A stretch of 9,331 nt of DNA from an uncultured Paraprevotella sp. GTDB taxonomy: Bacteria; Bacteroidota; Bacteroidia; Bacteroidales; Bacteroidaceae. The notes under the pieces are model-generated. The model was not told the DNA's origin and made no database searches. It saw only the letters and a list, made by a program, of their open reading frames with translations. A program made the position numbers and the translations under genes. Numbering within the stretch: position 1 is the stretch's first letter; each line of letters starts with the position of its first letter. Below, piece by piece: positions 6,585 to 9,331 of the stretch. The stretch lies in assembly GCA_910584955.1 (NCBI GenBank), contig CAJUDC010000042.1:1-9331 (forward strand), read 5' to 3'.

Positions 6585-8603
6585 ATGACAAATTCAATCA
6601 GCGTACTCAATCATGCAGCAGATAACATACGTATTCTGGCTGCTTCCATGGTAGAAAAAGCAAAGTCCGGTCATCCCGGCGGTGCAATGGGCGGAGCCGA
6701 TTTCATAAACGTACTGTATTCCGAATTTCTGGAATACGACCCCGAAAATCCGTCATGGGCCGGTCGCGACCGTTTCTTCCTCGACCCCGGTCACATGTCG
6801 CCGATGTTATATTCACAACTGGCGCTGACTGGCAAATTCACACTTGACGAACTGCAACAGCTGCGTCAGTGGGGTTCCCCTACTCCGGGACACCCGGAAG
6901 TGGATGTGGAACGGGGAATTGAGAACACATCAGGACCGCTCGGACAGGGTCACACCTTTGCCGTAGGAGCCGCTATTGCCGCCAAATTCCTGGCTGCACG
7001 TACGGGAAATCCTGCTTTCGCCAAAGAAACGATCTATGCCTATATCTCCGACGGCGGTATCCAGGAAGAAATATCCCAAGGCAGCGGACGCATTGCGGGC
7101 CACCTGGGATTGGACAATCTGATCATGTTCTATGACTCCAATGACATCCAGCTTTCAACGGAAACCGGTGAGGTGATGTCCGAAAACACCGCTATGAAGT
7201 ATCGTGCATGGAACTGGAACGTTATCGAAATCAACGGCAACGACTGCGAACAGATACGCGAAGCGCTGAAAGCCGCCAAGGCTGAAACGCAACGTCCGAC
7301 ACTGATCATCGGTAAATGTATCATGGGTAAAGGTGCTTTAAAAGGCGATCACACTTCGTATGAGCGCAATTGCAAGACCCACGGTGCTCCCCTCGGTGGC
7401 GATGCGTACAAGAATACCATGATCAATCTGGGTGCCGATCCCGAGAACCCGTTTGTTATTTTTGATGACGTCAAAGAACTGTATGCCAAACGGGCAGAAG
7501 AGCTGAAAGGCATCGTGGCAGCCAAGCACGAAGAAGAGAAAGCATGGGCTGTAGCCAATCCCGAAAAGGCCGAGCAACTGAAAACATGGTTGAAAGGAGA
7601 AGCACCAGCCGTAGACTGGGCAAGCATCGCACAAAAAGCCGGTGATGCCACCCGAAACGCATCCGCAGCCGTGTTGAGTGCCCTGGCCGAACAGGTACCC
7701 AATATGATATGTGCTTCCGCCGACTTGTCGAACTCGGACAAAACCGACGGTTTCCTGAAGAAAACACATTCTTTCGTACCGGGCGATTTCAGCGGTGCCT
7801 TCTTCCAGGCCGGCGTAGCCGAACTGACGATGGCATGCTGCTGCATCGGTATGGCCCTTCATGGAGGTGTCATTGCAGCATGCGGTACGTTCTTCGTATT
7901 CTCCGACTATATGAAACCGGCTGTCCGTATGGCGGCATTGATGCAATTACCTGTTAAATTCATCTGGACACACGACGCGTTCCGTGTCGGTGAAGATGGT
8001 CCCACCCACGAACCGGTGGAGCAGGAAGCTCAGATCCGCCTGATGGAAAAACTCAAGAACCATGCCGGAAAGAATGCAATGCTCGTAGTACGCCCGGCCG
8101 ATGCCGAGGAAACGACCGCCTGCTGGAAGCTGGCTATGGAAAACACCGACACACCGTCGGCTCTGATCCTTTCACGCCAGAATATAGAGATGTTGCCCGC
8201 AGGCAACGATTATGCTCAGGCAGCTCGCGGAGCTTACATCGTAGCCGGTTCCGACGAGCAGCCCGATGTTATTCTGGTGGCTTCAGGTTCCGAAGTCTCA
8301 ACATTGGTTGCCGGCACGGAACTGCTCCGAAAAGACGGTGTAAAAGTACGCATCGTAAGTTGTCCTTCCGAAGGTCTTTTCCGTAGTCAGAGCGCCGAAT
8401 ACCAGGAAAGCATCTTACCGGCCGGTGCCAAGATTTTCGGTCTGACCGCCGGTCTTCCCGTCAATTTACAAGGCTTGGTAGGTGCCAACGGTAAAGTGTT
8501 CGGACTGGAAAGTTTCGGTTTCTCGGCTCCTTACAAGGTATTGGATGAGAAACTGGGCTTTACTGCAGAGAATGTATATAACCAGGTAAAAGCCATGTTA
8601 TAA
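6585..8603 (+). CDS. tkt: transketolase
   Basis: A 672-residue full-length transketolase (E. coli TktA is 663), thiamine diphosphate dependent, moving two-carbon units between ketose and aldose phosphates such as xylulose 5-phosphate and ribose 5-phosphate. The cofactor and substrate residues can be placed: His30 (KSGHPG), His70 (DPGHMS), His103 (PGHPEV), GPLGQG (117-122), Asp156, Asn186, His266 (HGAPLGG), Glu413 (the catalytic glutamate activating the cofactor), His463 (WTHD), Asp471, His475 (PTHEPVEQ) and Arg531 (LILSRQ). The usual GDG of the cofactor motif reads SDG at 155-157, and the motif continues GIQEEIS, so the sequence is divergent although the metal ligands remain. Three consecutive cysteines (418-420) follow the catalytic Glu. 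The order pyrophosphate domain, pyrimidine domain, C-terminal domain is intact. Being in this operon it drains the xylulose 5-phosphate made by AraD. It starts 53 bases after the kinase gene. Confidence 0.96.
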   Translation: MTNSISVLNHAADNIRILAASMVEKAKSGHPGGAMGGADFINVLYSEFLEYDPENPSWAGRDRFFLDPGHMSPMLYSQLALTGKFTLDELQQLRQWGSPTPGHPEVDVERGIENTSGPLGQGHTFAVGAAIAAKFLAARTGNPAFAKETIYAYISDGGIQEEISQGSGRIAGHLGLDNLIMFYDSNDIQLSTETGEVMSENTAMKYRAWNWNVIEINGNDCEQIREALKAAKAETQRPTLIIGKCIMGKGALKGDHTSYERNCKTHGAPLGGDAYKNTMINLGADPENPFVIFDDVKELYAKRAEELKGIVAAKHEEEKAWAVANPEKAEQLKTWLKGEAPAVDWASIAQKAGDATRNASAAVLSALAEQVPNMICASADLSNSDKTDGFLKKTHSFVPGDFSGAFFQAGVAELTMACCCIGMALHGGVIAACGTFFVFSDYMKPAVRMAALMQLPVKFIWTHDAFRVGEDGPTHEPVEQEAQIRLMEKLKNHAGKNAMLVVRPADAEETTACWKLAMENTDTPSALILSRQNIEMLPAGNDYAQAARGAYIVAGSDEQPDVILVASGSEVSTLVAGTELLRKDGVKVRIVSCPSEGLFRSQSAEYQESILPAGAKIFGLTAGLPVNLQGLVGANGKVFGLESFGFSAPYKVLDEKLGFTAENVYNQVKAML

Positions 8604-9052
8604 TGAGTGCCATGCAGGTGAAAACAGTCGGTCTGGCTTCGGATCATGCAGGCTTCGCCCTGAAACAGTTTGTGAAAGCCTATCTGACCGAAAAAGGATA
8701 TGCTTATCACGATTTCGGCACGGATTCGGAAGCCAGTTGCGACTATGCGGATTACGCCCATCCATTGGCAGAGGCCGTAGAAAAGGGGGAATGCTATCCG
8801 GGCATAGCCATCTGTGGCAGCGGTGAAGGCATCAGCATGACGCTGAACAAGCATCAAGGCATCCGGGCCGGTCTAAGCTGGTTGCCCGAAATCGCCCACT
8901 TGTGCCGACAGCACAACGATGCCAACATATTGGTCATGCCGGGACGCTTCATTGATACCGATATGGCACGTCGCATTATGGACGAGTATTTCGCTACGGA
9001 TTTTGAAGGAGGACGCCACCAGAAACGCATCGAAAAGATGGCTGTCAAGTAA
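8603..9052 (+). CDS. rpiB: ribose-5-phosphate isomerase B (RpiB/LacAB family)
   Basis: A 149-residue enzyme, the same length as E. coli RpiB, interconverting ribulose 5-phosphate and ribose 5-phosphate and so able to supply the acceptor for the transketolase upstream. The N-terminal ASDHAGFALK (12-21) holds Asp14-His15. Cys71 in ICGSGEGIS is the catalytic cysteine region, where E. coli has CGTGVG. RQHNDANIL (102-110) carries His104, and GGRHQKR (136-142) carries Arg138 of the phosphate pocket. Its ATG shares one base with the transketolase stop (TAATG at 8601-8605), a junction typical of translational coupling. A second ATG at 8612 (Met4) is a possible alternative start, but the overlap favours the first. 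LacA/LacB tagatose-phosphate isomerases are relatives, and the pentose context argues against them. A strong terminator follows 23 bases after the stop. Confidence 0.94.
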   Translation: MSAMQVKTVGLASDHAGFALKQFVKAYLTEKGYAYHDFGTDSEASCDYADYAHPLAEAVEKGECYPGIAICGSGEGISMTLNKHQGIRAGLSWLPEIAHLCRQHNDANILVMPGRFIDTDMARRIMDEYFATDFEGGRHQKRIEKMAVK

Positions 9053-9075
9053 GCGTCGCCTCTCTTTTAAGATTC

Positions 9076-9120
9076 AACCGGCCTGTTCTTGTTTTCAGAA
9101 CAGGCCGGTTTTCTTTTTAT
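9076..9120 (+). terminator. intrinsic terminator ending the operon
   Basis: AACCGGCCTGTTCT at 9076-9089 pairs perfectly over 14 bases with AGAACAGGCCGGTT at 9097-9110, closing a 7-base loop. TTCTTTTTAT follows directly and makes a U-rich tail. The strong GC-rich stem, the U-tract and the place 23 bases after rpiB make this a convincing end of the arabinose transcript. The A-rich left flank is too weak for efficient termination in the opposite direction. Confidence 0.93.
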
Positions 9121-9201
9121 TTCACCTTCTATCATGAATATTAATCAAATTTATTCTATTCCCTCAAATAACATTCTTAAGAATTCCTAACAGGAGGATC
9201 A

Positions 9202-9237
9202 ATGAACGATAAAAAGCGTACATTTGCGATCAAATAA
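9202..9237 (+). CDS. possible 11-residue leader peptide ORF
   Basis: A tiny ORF, MNDKKRTFAIK followed by TAA, starts 4 bases after a perfect AGGAGG (9192-9197). It ends 23 bases before the start of the next gene. Such a strong Shine-Dalgarno match is unusual in this window, where the real genes have A-rich leaders without one. It may be translated as a leader peptide, or it may be a chance ORF. The spacing of 4 bases is shorter than ideal, and the candidate promoter box overlaps it, which would leave the ORF untranscribed from that promoter. Confidence 0.25.
   Translation: MNDKKRTFAIK
9219..9226 (+). promoter_or_regulatory. candidate Bacteroides-type -7 promoter box
   Basis: TACATTTG, followed by C, fits the Bacteroides -7 consensus TAnnTTTG exactly and lies 34 bases before the ATG at 9261. 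Transcription would start near 9230-9235 and leave a short leader. I see no TTTG-type -33 box at the expected distance (the region there is AGGAGGATC), so the call is tentative; a regulated promoter with a poor -33 box would look like this. Confidence 0.35.
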
Positions 9238-9260
9238 CTTTTTAAACACAACATTATCTT

Positions 9261-9331
9261 ATGAGACTACCATCTTATTTCCTCCGTAAAATACGGTTAG
9301 CATTCATTCTAGGCAGCACCACTCTGACTTT
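9261..9331 (+). CDS. N-terminus of a probably exported protein, cut by the window end
   Basis: The frame opens at ATG 9261 and stays open for 23 codons to the window end: MRLPSYFLRKIRLAFILGST followed by TLT. The start has several basic residues (Arg2, Arg9, Lys10, Arg12) and then a hydrophobic run (LAFILG), which looks like the beginning of a signal peptide or membrane anchor. It lies after the operon terminator and so is its own transcription unit. In Bacteroides, neighbours of arabinose operons often encode arabinofuranosidases or outer-membrane glycan proteins, but nothing visible here identifies the product. An N-terminal transmembrane helix of a sensor is another option. Confidence 0.5.
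   Translation, partial: MRLPSYFLRKIRLAFILGSTTLT

Larger units (their letters stand above)
9121..9260. other. AT-rich intergenic region between the operon and the next gene
   Basis: About 140 bases with no recognisable long gene. It holds a 12-base perfect palindrome ATTCTTAAGAAT (9173-9184) and a weak spaced inverted repeat GAATA-N11-TATTC (9136-9156). It also holds a short ORF behind AGGAGG and a candidate -7 promoter box, listed separately. The symmetric sites could be operators, but such AT-rich repeats also arise by chance. This is where the promoter of the next transcription unit should lie. Confidence 0.6.

Noticed and set aside
1..9331. CRISPR arrays, tRNA or rRNA genes, insertion sequences, phage or defence genes
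   Set aside because: No direct-repeat arrays, cloverleaf sequences, transposase motifs or terminal repeats were seen, and almost the whole window is explained by metabolic genes.

Overview
The window holds most of an L-arabinose catabolic operon from a member of the Bacteroidales, most likely Bacteroides or a close relative such as Phocaeicola. Four things point there: the gene order, the A-rich gene starts with almost no Shine-Dalgarno sequence, the Nudix-type regulator inside the operon, and a match to the Bacteroides -7 promoter element (TAnnTTTG) near the right end. All recognised genes are on the + strand.

Layout: the 3' end of an aldose 1-epimerase gene (1-140), a sodium/solute symporter (174-1856), a Nudix-related regulator resembling Bacteroides AraR (1880-2560), araD (2567-3262), araA (3301-4839), an intercistronic hairpin (4855-4884), an FGGY kinase taken to be the ribulokinase AraB (4933-6531), a full-length transketolase (6585-8603), rpiB (8603-9052), and a strong intrinsic terminator (9076-9120). 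A 140-base intergenic stretch follows, and then the first 23 codons of a probably exported protein run off the end of the window. Gaps inside the operon range from a 1-base overlap to 93 bases.

Together the genes describe one pathway. The epimerase and symporter bring in and mutarotate the sugar. AraA makes L-ribulose, the kinase makes L-ribulose 5-phosphate, and AraD makes D-xylulose 5-phosphate. Transketolase consumes that product, and RpiB can supply its ribose 5-phosphate partner. The regulator is probably an L-arabinose-responsive repressor, as described for B. thetaiotaomicron AraR. The main operon promoter and operator are presumably upstream of the window.

The system is largely known and I see no wholly new one. 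The points worth a second look are the regulator's degenerate Nudix box, sugar-site substitutions in the symporter, the SDG variant of the transketolase cofactor motif, the hairpin between araA and the kinase gene, leader sequences shared by several gene starts, and a tiny ORF with a perfect Shine-Dalgarno sequence before the next transcription unit.
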